A DNA stretch of 64,000 nucleotides from Adiantum capillus-veneris. Lineage: Eukaryota; Streptophyta; Polypodiopsida; Polypodiales; Pteridaceae. The position numbers and the translations under genes are program-made. The DNA lies in assembly GCA_014529385.2 (NCBI GenBank), contig CM043951.1, positions 110,629,469-110,693,468 on the forward strand. The letters are read 5' to 3'. The notes under the pieces are model-generated. The model worked only from the letters and a program-made list of their open reading frames with translations. It ran no database searches and was not told the DNA's origin. Below, one piece after another: positions 1 through 11,045 of this stretch (position 1 is the first letter of the stretch; every line of letters starts with the position of its first letter).

Positions 1-604
1 GACTCCGTTTGACAAGCGTGAGCTCATGTGGCGTTCACTTGCCACATATTTTGCATATAAAATTTGGCTAGGCTCCTAAAACCTCTGAAGATACACTTCC
101 CTATGCAACTAGACCGGCACACAACTGGCCCCTGACAAATTTTCGAATGGCCATAGCTTTCCTCATGGAGCTTCGGTTAACAATCCGAGAAGACCGACAT
201 GCTCCACAATGGAGCTTTATATACCTACTTGCCTATTCCGGCCCGGGCCGCTTGTCCCCATGCCCTGCACATCAAGAATTTGCAAGACCTTCTAAATTTA
301 GGCTGTTATATTTTTCACATCGTGGCCCAGTTTGACGAATGGTGTAGACGGGCTTCTAGAACATCTTGAGAACGACATTCTTGGACACATTCCCAATACT
401 TTGGACACTTTGACCTACCCATCTCAATTAGCCCACCTTGGAGGCCTCTCCAGCCCAAAAAAACGCTTTAAGCATACATTTCTGTTGGCCCTTGCTTGCC
501 CAAGCCTTTTATACCAGATTTAGCACTAGGTCCTACACTTGTAGACATCCATGGCCTCACATACATTGCTTATTGGCCCTAACCAAGCTTGGTTGCACCA
601 TCGT
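1..604 (-). repeat. Gy1 3' LTR, incomplete at window edge
   Basis: On the minus strand, the sequence after the integrase C-terminus contains a purine-rich AGGGGGTGGGCAACGATGG near 625-604. This matches the polypurine tract and LTR start seen in Gy2 (AGGGTGGGCAATGATG). The same junction with the following GGTGCAACCAA recurs at 62262, supporting an LTR boundary. The rest of the LTR runs off the left edge, so length and target duplication cannot be read. The short open frames on both strands here look like chance. Confidence 0.55.
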
Positions 605-683
605 TGCCCACCCCCTGTTGAACATTCATGTTCAACCAAATGAATATTTACAGAACTTAAAACCTGCAACATTTTCCTGGCAC

Positions 684-1007
684 TCAAGCATATTGAGAAA
701 GGCACAACCATATGTACAGTATGTGCAATATGTACAACACTACATGTACGCTACTCCCAAGTCTCCTCAGGGGGGTTTCCCAACCCCCCTCGCTACAATC
801 TGGTTTACAAACAGGCACCAAACATGTGTCCAAGTACAACTTAAACCGTGCCATGTTCACCCTGTTTCTAAGTAGCTTGTCATTTGCCCTTATTAATTGA
901 TAGGTCCCATTTGGAAAAGTTTTACGTACCTTGTATGCGCCCGTCCACTTCTTCTTGAACTTCTTTTGGAAAGTAAAATCTAAATAGCTCTCATACTTCA
1001 TCACCAA
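684..1007 (-). pseudogene. Gy1 integrase C-terminal domain fragment
   Basis: The 107-codon frame contains YLDFTFQKKFKKKWTGAYKV, then FPNGTYQL and a basic RVNMARFKLYL stretch. This closely parallels the C-terminal integrase region of Gy3 (55430-55680: FQKKFQIKWQGPFKV, FPNGTYQLANLDG). In gypsy elements this chromatin- or DNA-binding region follows the catalytic core. The frame is cut off from the core at 1327 by about 300 bp that carries stops. After about residue 60 it reads through into non-homologous sequence. It is a fragment and not functional alone. Confidence 0.75.
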
Positions 1008-1326
1008 ATCACCTTCTTCTATCCATTTATTGGAAAACTCTGATTAAACTTATCAATTTGCTTCTCTTGCTACGTTACATAATAATCTATTGCGGCCTCC
1101 TTGTTCATCTGCAAAGCTTGGAGACTAACAATTCAATCCTCCTGTAGCATCTCTTGCTGTGTAGCATTGACTTGCCTCATCCCCTTCAAAGCACCCAATT
1201 ACATATGCGCTGGCAACACTGCTCTTTACCATAGACCAACTCAAACAGGGTAAAATTGGTCACCACCTTGTAGGATGTCCTGTATGTGCACAAACATTTT
1301 TCAAGATTCACTTTTCACTCTGCCTC

Positions 1327-1800
1327 CTACTTGTAAACATACTTTGATAGCATCTCTATGATTTGGACATTTTCACTTTCTACCAAACCATTGCATTGAC
1401 GATGATAAGGTGAAGAAAATCGGTGTTGAATATTCAGCTTCTCCACAAAAGCCTTCATACGTTTACTCTTAAATCCATGTCCTCTATCCAAGACAAGCAC
1501 CCATGGCACTTCAAAACGACAACAGATGCTGTAAAAAACAAACTAAGCTACAACATGAGCATTTACCTCCTTCACAACTTTGGCTTTGACCCACCTAGTA
1601 AGGTAGTCAATTGCCACTACAATGTACTTTTTCCCACGTGCCCATTTCAAGAGTGGACCAATGGCGGGCCCCACTTCTCAAAAGAATTCTGGGAAATGAT
1701 AGCTCCTTGTGACTCAGATATCAACCTCCTCTCACCCATAGTCTAACATTCGTGGTGGCAGGTTTTGCACCAATAGTGCAAATCACGTACTATCAACGGC
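1327..1800 (-). pseudogene. Gy1 integrase catalytic core fragment
   Basis: Minus-strand translation shows YIVVAIDYLTRWVKAKVV, then a stop, then VPWVLVLDRGHGFKSKRM, IQHRFSSPYHRQCNGLVE and SENVQIIEML. These correspond to the first beta-strands, the second catalytic Asp (LDRG) and the catalytic Glu region (NGLVESE) of the retroviral-type integrase fold. The open part is 60 codons (1509-1327). Upstream of about 1690 the frame shifts near the Glu-Lys-Trp-Gly stretch, where the first Asp would lie. Degenerate. Confidence 0.75.
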
Positions 1801-2147
1801 CACCAAAAACCTGCTCTCAAGATTTAAAAAAAAACATGGTCTTTACCGTTATGCCCACTCTCCCATGACATTGCTCCAACACCACACCAATTTCTTCCTT
1901 GTAAAGTACCCTTTGCAGCACTTCACTTTGGCCATAGGTCATAAGATCCTCTCCTATCAGTGTAAATTTACTAACTTCTGCACTATTCTCCGCTTCTGTA
2001 GCTTAGACGATCTTTTGGAGAATTGATCGGTGCTAAAAAAAAGTCTTTAATCTCCTTTAAGGTCTCACAACTAGCATAGGTGGCTAGGGCCACATATATA
2101 CCTGCAACTTGTACCTTGCTGCTTGCAAGCTAATCTACTTATTTGTT

Positions 2148-2594
2148 CTACTCTCTTCTAATATCATGCTTGAACTGAACCTCTTCAAAAACTTCAGTAG
2201 CTTCTTGCTGGAATATAACCAATGCTTTAATGAATTCCCATTTTACTTGCCATTGGCCCAACAACTGCTTGATGACTAACAACACATCACCTTTCACCAC
2301 CAACCTTGAGATACCGAACTCAACACACTTCTTCAAACCTAAATGGAGGCTGAGATACTCCGCCCTATTATTAGTATGAACATCCTCCAAGTTGTAGTCT
2401 TTTGAAAAGATCACCATGTCTGTGGATTTCGTATCAGCACACCTCCACTTGCCTTTTGTATTACCCTCCTATATGCTCCATCAAACCACATGGTAAAAGA
2501 TTTCGCTAAATCAGGTTCCTCTTTGGTTTCATCCCACACCACCCTTGGATAGATTGGTAAAGCAACGGCCTTGCTGACTAGAATATCCACCAGT
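2148..2594 (-). pseudogene. Gy1 second RNase H domain (Tat-type)
   Basis: Minus-strand reading gives LVDILVSKAVALPIYPRV, MWFDGAYRRVIQKASGG, a stop, then EDVHTNNRAEYLSLHLGL and ISRLVVKGDVLLVIKQLL. These are the catalytic Asp (FDGAYR), Glu (NNRAEY) and Asp (KGD) of an RNase H fold. The copies in Gy2 (FDGSYRK, NNEAKY, AKGDVLLV) and Gy3 (FDGSYRK, NNEAEY, IKGDALLV) are close relatives. The first codons abut the TIR element at 2595, which split the domain from its upstream partner at 7890. Confidence 0.75.
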
Positions 2595-2614
2595 CATTAG
2601 GAAAAATATGAACC
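2595..2614 (+). repeat. Left terminal inverted repeat of the 5.3-kb element
   Basis: Twenty bases, CATTAGGAAAAATATGAACC, matching the inverted right end at 7870-7889 with a single difference. The outside flank is CCACCAGT. Confidence 0.7.
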
Positions 2615-2779
2615 CTCTAGGGGCCCTTTGGGATTAAGGTTAATTAGAGGCCAGCCAATAGGAAGAGGGTGGTGGACACACTCTATACCCTCAAAAAAGT
2701 AGGGGGACAAGGTAGCCTTACACCTCTTAATGGCCTCTTACCTAGTGAGAAGGTAAGGGAGGTGGCTAGGGGAAAGGGA

Positions 2780-2803
2780 GGGGGGGGGGGGGGGGGGGGG
2801 GGG
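2780..2803 (+). repeat. G24 homopolymer tract
   Basis: Uninterrupted run of about 24 G inside the TIR element, preceded by G-rich sequence. A second G-rich tract of about 15 lies at 5393-5408. Both could form G-quadruplexes, and their exact length is prone to sequencing error. Confidence 0.85.
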
Positions 2804-5800
2804 ACCACTTTGACCTTTTTTCCCCCACTTTTTGGCCCGAATTTAAAAATACACTAAAAATTTTAAATTTTCAAAAAATTTCAAATTTCAAGTTTTCCCT
2901 CCTTAAAAGGTTCCCTAACCTATTTCATGGTCAAAAAAGTATTTTTGACCTCCAAAAGTCAAAAACGTACACTAAAAAATTTCAAAAAAATAAATTTTTT
3001 CAAAAAATTTCAAAACATCATTTTCCACCCTCGAAAGTCTTTCCAAACCTATTCTATAGCTAAAAGTGATTTTCTCTCTCTACAAACCCTTTTCCAAGCT
3101 CTCCATGGCTGCAACAACCACATGCACCCCCTATAGTCCAACATTATCTCTCTACTAGCTTTCTCCCATCTCCATTGTAGCACCAAGCAAGCTTCTTCCC
3201 CATCTCTTCCCCTTGCCCACCACATAGTTCCACACCAAGCTAGCTCCTCTCCCTTCTCTCACCTCCATTACAGCATGAAACAAGATTCTCCTCCTTCTAC
3301 TTTCATTCACTCGCACTACATGGAAACCTCTACTCCCGAAGGTGGAAAAAGCATCAACTCACATGACTTGCATACCACAAGAACAGGAGGTGTGAATAGT
3401 GCATGGGCATTGCAAGGATTCATCTCCAACATAAAGATAGAATGGTGAGAAAACTACCCTTGTAGCTTACATTCAGAGCTTAAGATCATCTCCATCTTTA
3501 AGTTTATCATGCTGGAGGGAATTAACCTCTTTATGGCTTTCAATGTTTAGGCTTCACACATCATAACATTGGGTGGTGCTATTTTGTTGATGGCTTTGGT
3601 GCGCCATCTATAGTTTTGTAGCATGTGATTGAGTCTCACAATGTAAGTAAGTTGTGTTATCTATGGAGAGTCATCAAAGATTTTTCTTATAATTTATTCT
3701 TTGTGTAGTTGTCATTAGATTATTAGAATGATATCATTTTGTACTTTATAACTTTGTGCTCACATAATCTGTTGTTTACTTACAGAGTCAACTTGTTTTG
3801 AGAGGACATGAGCAAGCAACCATGTACAGAGATGGAAATCACCCTATTTTTGTTCCGTGAGGAACCTTTCACTACCGTGTTAAAAGATTTTGATAAGAAT
3901 AGTAGGATTTTTGTAGAATCTTGAACCAATAGGTACTCTCTAGGAGCTCTTAGAAAAGCCATCCCTATAGTACTACTATCTTCCCTAGTGTCATAGACAC
4001 ACAAATACTCGTGTATATGAATCTCTAGATGAGAAAGACAAATACTTGTAAGAGAAGCCTAACAGCAACAACATTGTTTCCATTTGTAATTATTTTTATG
4101 AGGTTGGATTCCTCTATAAATGCAAGATAAATATTTCTTTTTGTTAAATGGTGTCGCACTGAGTGAGAATATTTTATTTAGATTACTGGAGTTTCATACA
4201 GATTTGAGAAATATTGTTGATTTTTTTGGATATTCTGATTTGTCTGTAAGATGTTTGAAGTTTCAAGTCTTAATCATTCCACCATGAAGAAATTCATGCA
4301 ATATTTTGATTTTAGTTTAATCACTAATGGTTATTCTTATTAAGTGGATCATAACCTTTGTCAAGATGTCCTCATTTGGGGATGTTGAATATATATCAAT
4401 AGCAACATTTCAAAAGTTGAGAAAGCTAAATTCTTGCTTTCCAAAATGTTATTGTTTCCATACTATTCCTATGCCAAGCTTGACTTAGAGAAATGACAAC
4501 TTGAGATGGAGGTGTAGATATATAGGGGTGAATTATTATTGATTCTTGTTTCATCATATATATTATAAAGCCTTTGAGTTTCCACCTTTTTGAGTAGTGT
4601 TGACAAGTTTTTGGTATCAAACCTTCTTAAATATCCCTATTCATTAGCTATTGGTAGCTATTTATTTGGTATTGTTAAAGATCATACCAATAGCTATCAC
4701 CTTGTGAACTTAATTGTTGAATTGCGGATTTGCTTTTTACTATGTAGCTCATTTGGATAGAGAAAGTGTAAACATAAATTATAGATACATGCATTGTTAA
4801 CATAGAAGATATGTATCACTCGAACCTATATAACTGTTAATCAAGAAACCTTTGGTCGGATACTATAACAATAGGGGTCACATGTGGTTTTAAATACCAA
4901 AGAAATGGCTTAACCAAAACATTTCCAAGAACACGAGGTGAACACAAGGAAGTAAAAATTGGCTCCTTGTTTGGTTGATTTCTAGTGCTAAATGTTCTGA
5001 GTGCACAAAATTTGTGAGGCCTTTGACCTTGCGAGTTCACTAAAGTATATGTAACATAGCACATGCGTTCAACAGAAGGGAATTTATATTCTTGTAAAGT
5101 TACAGAAACATGTGTAGGTAAGGCCTATAAGGGCTACTTTCAATCCATTGTGGTGAACGGACATGATATAGGAAAATTTGACATAGTGAATACTCCGGAC
5201 ATCAAACACTACAACTCTATCTCATGGCCATACATTAAAACAAAGCCCCTATTTGTCATTTTGAAGCCCCAGAGACCCTCAACAAGAGGGACCACAACTA
5301 GGGACCAAGATATTTCCAAGAACAGGCGATGGACACAAGGAAGTAAAAAATGGTTGATAAGCATGATACAAGGTTTAGGTATCTGCCATTTGGAGGGGGG
5401 GGGGGGGGAGGGGTTGCTATGAACACATTAAACTGCCTAGTTCTATCTCATGGCCATGCATTAAAAAAAGCTTGTACTTGTCATTTTAGGGCCCCAGGGA
5501 CCCTCAACAAGAGGGGCCACAAGGGCGCACAAACTGGCCATCCAAAAATTCAACCGGACTTTTAGGCTGTTTTCAAGAGCTTCTAGTGTTCAATTGGCTC
5601 TGAATCTGTCTGGGCTTGTCTCACATAAATTTGTTCATCTCGTCGCGCTTTTCGACTATCGTGTGATGCAAAAAAATCATATCCTACTCGGATTTTCCAA
5701 AAATCAACGTGCAAGTTGGCAATTTCTTAAAAAATGATGTAAAACAGACATTTCTTACTTTTTCCTTCATCTACGGGCTCGAACGGGCATTAAAACCATG

Positions 5801-7246
5801 GAATCTGAAAATACTCAGAGAACCAATGTTTTTTATTGTGTTAAGGACTGCATTTCCTACATACAAAACTTTCTCAAAATCTCACCCTAACATCTTCAAA
5901 AGTGGCTTCCAAGGAGTGCCCTCGATCAAAAATTGAAACTGAAGGAAAACAATCAGAATGAACTCCTAGACTGTGTACAAACTTTAAAATAACCAAAATT
6001 TCCTTTTAAAAAAAGTTATTGCTAAAAATTTGAAAATAGACCACCCTTAGACTTCCCACAATGATAGAAATCAAAAGGTTCAAGGAGAGGTCTGGTGTCA
6101 CAAGTGCATGGTAGGAATCTAATCGAGGCTTATTCCGTCAAGATCTCTTATACTTTATTATGTCTTCTCATGTACAATCTTACCAAACAAAAACAAACTT
6201 ACACTTTAAATGACAAAAAAAAAAATATTTAACTTATCAAACAATCTAAAATATGGTAGACCTAGAGTGCTCTTACACATCAACAAACAAAAAAGTCCAA
6301 ATTTCTTCTCATTAACTTTGATAAACATACATCTGTGAACACTTTACAAGGAGTAGTGTGGTCATAGTTCTTACATCCATTCCATGACATGGTATGCTCC
6401 TGGGGTGACCTATCACATAAAAATATCTTTGGTAGGAGTGCCCTCATGTTAGGAAAGAGTGTGTTGCTGCTGATGAAAAGTTTTTGCATTGTCCTACTAG
6501 GGATCTCTTCATGTCAACATAATGATTTTTGGTGTAGTGGGAGCCACATTGCCGCTGAGGAGAGCTTTGTGCCACCGTAAAAGCTTCATGTTATGCCAGT
6601 TCCTTGAGCCGTTCTTGCAAACAACGCCACTCAACTAGCATAGCAAGAGGTCACCTTGTAACAAAAACATGTATGAATTCAACATTTGCAAGCTATATAA
6701 TGAAGACACTTGTTAAGTATATGTTGTACAAATTTGCAAGTATTTCTATCTAGCTGGGAATAAACAATATAAAAATATACATTAGGATGAGACTACCACC
6801 CCTAATAAGCATGGATTTGAAGCACCTACCTGCAAGATGTAACAAAGAAGACTGTTTTAGAGGAAAAGTGGTGACACTTGGACTCTCTAACCTGCAGTCT
6901 TTCACTATTTGTGCATAAAAGAAACCTTTGTGCCAAGCACTACAAAACAAGTAGAGGCAACACCTTAGACTTCAAAGTTTATGATAAGAAGAACACAATC
7001 AAAAGTAAGAAGTATATTGTTACCTTGCATAAAGGGGTGTTTTATTCAAATATGTGATGGTATTGGCAAGATATTGAAGAATCGTCAACATTCATCTCAC
7101 CGATGCTACGATGTTCCTGGGATGACCTCTGCTCACCCTCACATGCGGCCTTCGATGCAAACGTTGCGAACAAGCAAATATGTATGCATACGATTTGTGA
7201 TGTCCTTGAGCACCATGGTAGTTGTTGCATGAGGAAGCAAAGGATG
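2804..7246. other. Body of the TIR element, no recognisable gene
   Basis: About 4.4 kb of A/T-rich DNA with only short chance frames on both strands. It includes a poor direct repeat: 5214-5307 and 5440-5530 share CTATCTCATGGCCAT, TTGTCATTTT and GACCCTCAACAAGAGGG about 225 bp apart. Also, 4925-4962 and 5318-5353 share a CAAGAACA...ACACAAGGAAGTAAAAA block. I see no transposase motif, zinc finger or splice-consistent long frame. Confidence 0.5.
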
Positions 7247-7512
7247 AAAAGAGAGAGGGGGGAGGGAGAGAGAGGAACATGGGAGAAGACAAAGGGGTAG
7301 TGGGGGAGAGAGAGAGAGAGTGGAGAAGGAGGAGAGAAGGGGGAAGGGAGGGAGAGGGAGGAACATGAGAGGAGAGAAGGGGACAGTGGGAGAGAGGGAG
7401 AGAGGGGAGGAGGAGGAGAGAAGGGGACAGTGGGAGAGAGGGGAGGAGGAGGAGAGAAGGGGCAGGGAGGGAGAGGAGAGGGAGAAAGGAGGGAGGAGGA
7501 AGAGAGAAGAAA
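7247..7512 (+). repeat. GA-rich tandem repeat
   Basis: Purine-only strand made of reiterated GGAGGAGAGAAGGGGACAG and GGGAGAGAGGGAGAG variants, ending in a T-run at 7516. The open frames here (for example a Glu/Arg/Lys-rich one at 7320) are by-products of the repeat. It lies near the right end of the TIR element. Confidence 0.8.
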
Positions 7513-7869
7513 GGTTTTTTTTTTTTGGGAGAGTTTTTTTTTTGAAAAATTGGACTTTTAGTGCTTGTAAGTTTAAAAAAATGTCAAAAAATACTTTTTT
7601 GATATGGATATATGTTGGGGGGGAGTTTTAAGTCAAAAATAAGTAAAACTAACTTTTTTTAAAAAAAAGTAAAATTTTGGCTCTTAGTGATCCACGTTTT
7701 TGATGATGTGGCCACACCTCTTTACTCCCTTCCACATCCTACATGTGTCTAAAAAAAAGGCTAGAAAAGCCTACTCAAAACTAGCTTCTTGAATGCCCTT
7801 GTCCCCTTAACCCTACACACCATTAGCCGTAATCCCTAAAAATTAGGATTCCTTACAAGGCCCATGCAA

Positions 7870-7889
7870 GGTTCATATTTCTCCTAATG
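7870..7889 (-). repeat. Right terminal inverted repeat of the 5.3-kb element
   Basis: Inverted partner of 2595-2614. The flank immediately outside is GTTGAGATAG, which continues the interrupted Gy1 coding sequence. Confidence 0.7.
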
Positions 7890-8745
7890 GTTGAGATAGA
7901 CTTGTATGGTCAAGTTTAAATTCAAACTCAAACTCCTGTAGATATATCACCCATTTCATGACTCGCTTCCCTGGCTTCAAGTGCAACACTATCTCCGCCA
8001 ATAACTGCTGGTTGTCAGCACAAAAACATTTTACACGATGAGATATACCTTTGAATTTCCTTCAATCAAAAACTAAGGCCATGACCCACTGCTCATCTTT
8101 GATGTAGGTTGCCTCTTTAGGACTTATCACCTTGCTTTCAAAATAAGTAGGTTTATAGCTCCTTCCCACCTTCTGCAATAGTATTGCCCCAATGGCTACT
8201 GTGCCTATCGTCATGGCAACATAAAAATCATCTTCATGATTGGGAGGACACATCGTAGGTAGTCGACACAAGATTTACTTCACCCTATCAAAAGCTTCTT
8301 GAGCCTCTTCATCCCATTCAAAACCATGCACTTGTTGCACCCTGTTTTGAAGGGGGTATACATACAACGACAACATCCAAAAAAACCTCGACAGATACTT
8401 TAGCCTGTTCATGAACGATGCCAGACCCTGTACACTAGAAGGAGGCTCCATCAAGACTAGAGCCTTGAACTTCTCTGGATCCACCTCAATTCCATTTTGT
8501 GATACCACATGGCCCAACAATGATGCTTCAGGCTAGGTCAGCTTACACTTCTTCGGGTTCAATTGACCTCCCTCTTCATCCACCCTCTGAAAATATAGTC
8601 GCATCTTTGACAAATGATCCGCCCTCGAGCTATAACATCCAATGTGGTCCATGAAAACCCTGATGAATCTACCCAAATAGGGACCAAACACCTTGTTCAT
8701 CCAGTCATGAAAGGTGGCATAGGCATTCACCAACCCAAAAGGCAT
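7890..8745 (-). pseudogene. Gy1 RT palm/thumb, connection and first RNase H
   Basis: From 8745 downward the frame gives MPFGLVNAYATFHDWMNKVF, then RVFMDHIGCYSS, QLNPKKCKL, and, after a stop, HVVSQNGIEVDPEKFKALV and the thumb helix with SFMNRLKYLSRF. The next frame (8271-8062) continues into RNase H with GAILLQK and FESKVIS. The end near 7890 reads VIYLQEFEFEFKLDHTSL. The catalytic pair that should be Asp-Asp (FMDD in the right-arm copy at 10410) is Asp-His here. Three frames are needed to read it, so it is inactive. It stops where the TIR element begins. Confidence 0.8.
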
Positions 8746-10452
8746 CCCTCAGTATGTAAAGCAACCCCATGGAGATATGAATGTCATATTCAATTGGTCT
8801 TTTTAAAAGAAATCCCAATTTGAAAGTAACCTTAAAACCCAACCATAATGGAATACCTTTCATGGCTAGCCACTTGATTTAAAATCTCATCTTGAAATGG
8901 CAATGGGTAGTGGTTTCTTTTGGTCGCGGCATTCAATGGCTTATAGTCGACATACACTCACCATCTCCCATTATTTTTAGGAATGATAACCACTGGGGGA
9001 AACCCACTCTGACTCCTCCACGGGGTATATAATACTTGCATTCGATAATTGATTGATCTCCTACCAAAGGGATTCCTTTTGAATTTCACCCTGTCTCCTT
9101 AGCTTCTGTGCCTTAGGCTTGTATCCTTCTTTGAGGATTATTTTGTGCTCAACACCCTTGGCTCCTCACAAATTCTTATACTCCTTTTTGGAAAGTATGA
9201 ACACAAATGGACATAGCTTTCTTTCTCATGCCTGGTCAAGTCTCCACTTATCATATATTGATCACCTCTTCAATACCTATGGCATGTACCTATGGTTGCA
9301 CCTCCTCTTTTGCACAAGTTTCTTCCACAGTGACCCCAAACAACTCAGCATCAATCTTGAGCATATCATCCTTGCTTTCTTCTTCTTCTATATCTATATA
9401 ACCTTCATCATAGGCTATTTCAGCCTCGTATTCATAGCTGGTGGTGTCACCCTCGTCTCTCAATGCCATAGGATGGAAATATCTTTCCTTGGTCTTCAGA
9501 TCTAGCACCACATGTTTTCCTTTCTCTTTATCAGGCAAGGTAAACACCCTGCTTTTTAATCCTATTTGGTACCTATTTTACCGGTCTAAGGGCATATGGT
9601 GGCGAGAGACAAGAGTGACACTACCAGCTATGAGTACAAGACTGAAACAACCTATGATGAAGGTTATACATATACAGAAGAAGAAGAAATCAAGGATGAT
9701 ATGCTCAAGATTGATGCTGACTTGTTTGGAGTCACTACGGAAGAAACTTGTGCAAAATAGAAGGTGCAACCACAGGTGCATGCCATAGGTGCTGAAGAGG
9801 TGATCAATATGATAAGTGGAGACTTGACTAGGCAGGACAAAAAATATATGTCCATTTGTGTGAATCCTTTCCAAAAGGAAGTATAAGGATTTGCGAGGAG
9901 GCAAGGGTGTTGAGCACAAAATAATCCTCAAAGAAGGATGCAATCCTAAGGAACATAAGCTAAGTAGACTGGGTGAAATTCAAAAAGAAGCCCTTTGGTA
10001 TGAGATCAATCAATTACTAGATATAGGTATTATATACCCCACGGAGGAGTCAGAGTGGGTTCCCCTAGCGATTATCACTCCTAAAAAGAATGGGAGATGG
10101 TGGGTGTGTGTTGACTATAAGCTATTGAATGCTGCGACCAAAAGAAACCACTACCCATTACCATTTTAAAATGAGATATTAAATCAAGTGGTTGGCCATG
10201 AAAGGTATTCCATTATGGCTGGTTTTTAGGTTACTTTCAAATAGGGATTTCTCTTTAAGACCAGCTTAAAATGACATTTATATCTCCATGGGGTTCCTTT
10301 GCATACCGTCGGATGCCTTTTGGGTTGGTGAATTCCTATGCCACCTTTTACGACTGGATGAACAAGGTGTTTGGTACCTATTTAAGTATATTCATTAGGG
10401 TTTTCATGGATGACATTGGATGTTATAGCTCGAGGACGGATCATTTGTCAAA
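8606..10452. repeat. Large inverted duplication of the Gy1 protease-RT region
   Basis: The minus-strand linker and RT sequence of 8606-9464 reappears on the plus strand at 9600-10452. The arms are about 855 bp and the spacer 135 bp. Examples are the acidic linker ending DMLKIDA(E/D)LFGVT and the RT motif MPFGLVN(A/S)YATF. The spacer sequence (9465-9575) is itself repeated directly at about 10456-10570, where the original minus-strand element resumes. The layout is therefore A' B' A B', as if a tandem duplication had one A copy inverted. The arms are diverged but easily alignable. Confidence 0.8.
9290..9547 (-). pseudogene. Gy1 acidic linker between protease and RT
   Basis: An 85-codon open frame begins with FTLPDKEKGKHVVLDLKTKE, which parallels the Gy2 sequence after its protease (TIPDQEKGRTIVYNMKT). 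It then becomes strongly acidic (DEGYIDIEEEESKDD). In Gy3 the same position holds a similar acidic linker, EDEDESSNEDSSTETDED. It belongs to the left arm and spacer of the inverted duplication. No catalytic role is evident. Confidence 0.65.
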
Positions 10453-10459
10453 ACTATGA
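9600..10459 (+). pseudogene. Inverted copy of Gy1 linker and RT fingers/palm
   Basis: On the plus strand the frame gives DTTSYEYKTETTYDEGY and acidic residues. After stops, an open stretch at 9891-10169 holds the RT start: EHKIILKEGCNPKEHKLSRL, NQLLDIGIIYPTEESEW, GRWWVCVDYKLLNAAT. A further stretch at 10271-10459 holds MPFGLVNSYATFYDWMNKVF and RVFMDDIGCYSS, keeping the catalytic FMDD. It stops abruptly at HLSK, where minus-strand linker sequence begins again. It cannot be expressed as one protein. Confidence 0.8.
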
Positions 10460-10553
10460 TGGAAATGGATTTCCTTGGTCTGGTCTTCTGATCTAGCACC
10501 CCGTGTCTTCCTTTCTCTTTATCAAGCAAAGTTAACACCCTGCTTTCCCAATC

Positions 10554-11045
10554 CTATTTGGCACCTATTGCTAGCAGCCACAGCCTACACAGAATAATAG
10601 GATATGAGTTATCTGTAGCTTTCATGACAAAGAAGTCGATTAGGCACTCTATGCCCATCACTTTCACCCTTAAATCTTGAGCCATGCCCAAACACCTAGA
10701 TTTGGCATGGTTTGCCATCCTCATGTGCACATTCAACTTGGCTACTCCCTTAACACCCGAATCCCTCATTGCAGTTTCTGTCATGATGCATACATGTGCT
10801 CCACCATCTTTATAAGCTTGAACCTACATCCTTTTCTTGGTGATGCACACATGTGCTCCACCCTCTTTATAAGCTTGAACCTCCATCCTTTTCTCGATGA
10901 CAACATCCACCAAAGGAAGAACATCCACCGAGCTACCTACCCTGAGTGCCATATTTTCAAACGTGTGCACATTGCCCTTACCCCTTGGCAACCTGGTGCT
11001 AATGCTAGGTAACCACTGTCTCCTCAACTTTGGGTTCAACGCCAA
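10554..11045 (-). pseudogene. Gy1 aspartic protease region with duplicated active site
   Basis: Reading downward: NPKLRRQWLPSISTRLP, VGSSVDVLPLVDVV, then the retropepsin active-site loop VQAYK(E/D)GGAHVCI. Next come HMRMANHAKSRCLG, GIECLIDFFVM and SYPIILCRLWLL, where ILGRPWL is expected. The active-site segment is present twice, because 10785-10841 is repeated at 10842-10898 (57 bp, 19 codons). The nearby frame 11338-11036 is a Lys/Arg/Glu-rich Gag-protease linker like that of Gy2. Broken into several frames. Confidence 0.75.

Larger units (their letters stand above)
2595..7889. mobile_element. Unclassified 5.3-kb TIR DNA-transposon-like insertion inside Gy1
   Basis: The left end reads CATTAGGAAAAATATGAACC (2595-2614). 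The right end, reverse-complemented (7889-7870), reads CATTAGGAGAAATATGAACC, 19 of 20 identical. Looser similarity continues inward (GGGCCCTTTGGGATTAAGG against GGGCCTTGTAAGGAATCC), followed by inverted A/T-rich subterminal stretches around 2840-3010 and 7545-7680. Removing the segment rejoins the Gy1 connection region (codons ending LDHTSLSQ) to LVDIL of the next domain in frame, so it is an insertion. Pre-insertion sequence can be inferred; any target duplication is at most 1-2 bp. No transposase is recognisable. Superfamily unresolved. Confidence 0.65.

Noticed and set aside
7320-7631. 103-codon Glu/Arg/Gly-rich frame
   Set aside because: Pure translation of the GA-rich repeat; all three frames of such repeats stay open.
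9119-9505. 128-codon plus-strand frame with hydrophobic stretches, and its mirror at 9943-9578
   Set aside because: Antisense shadow of the acidic Gy1 linker. It appears twice only because of the inverted duplication.
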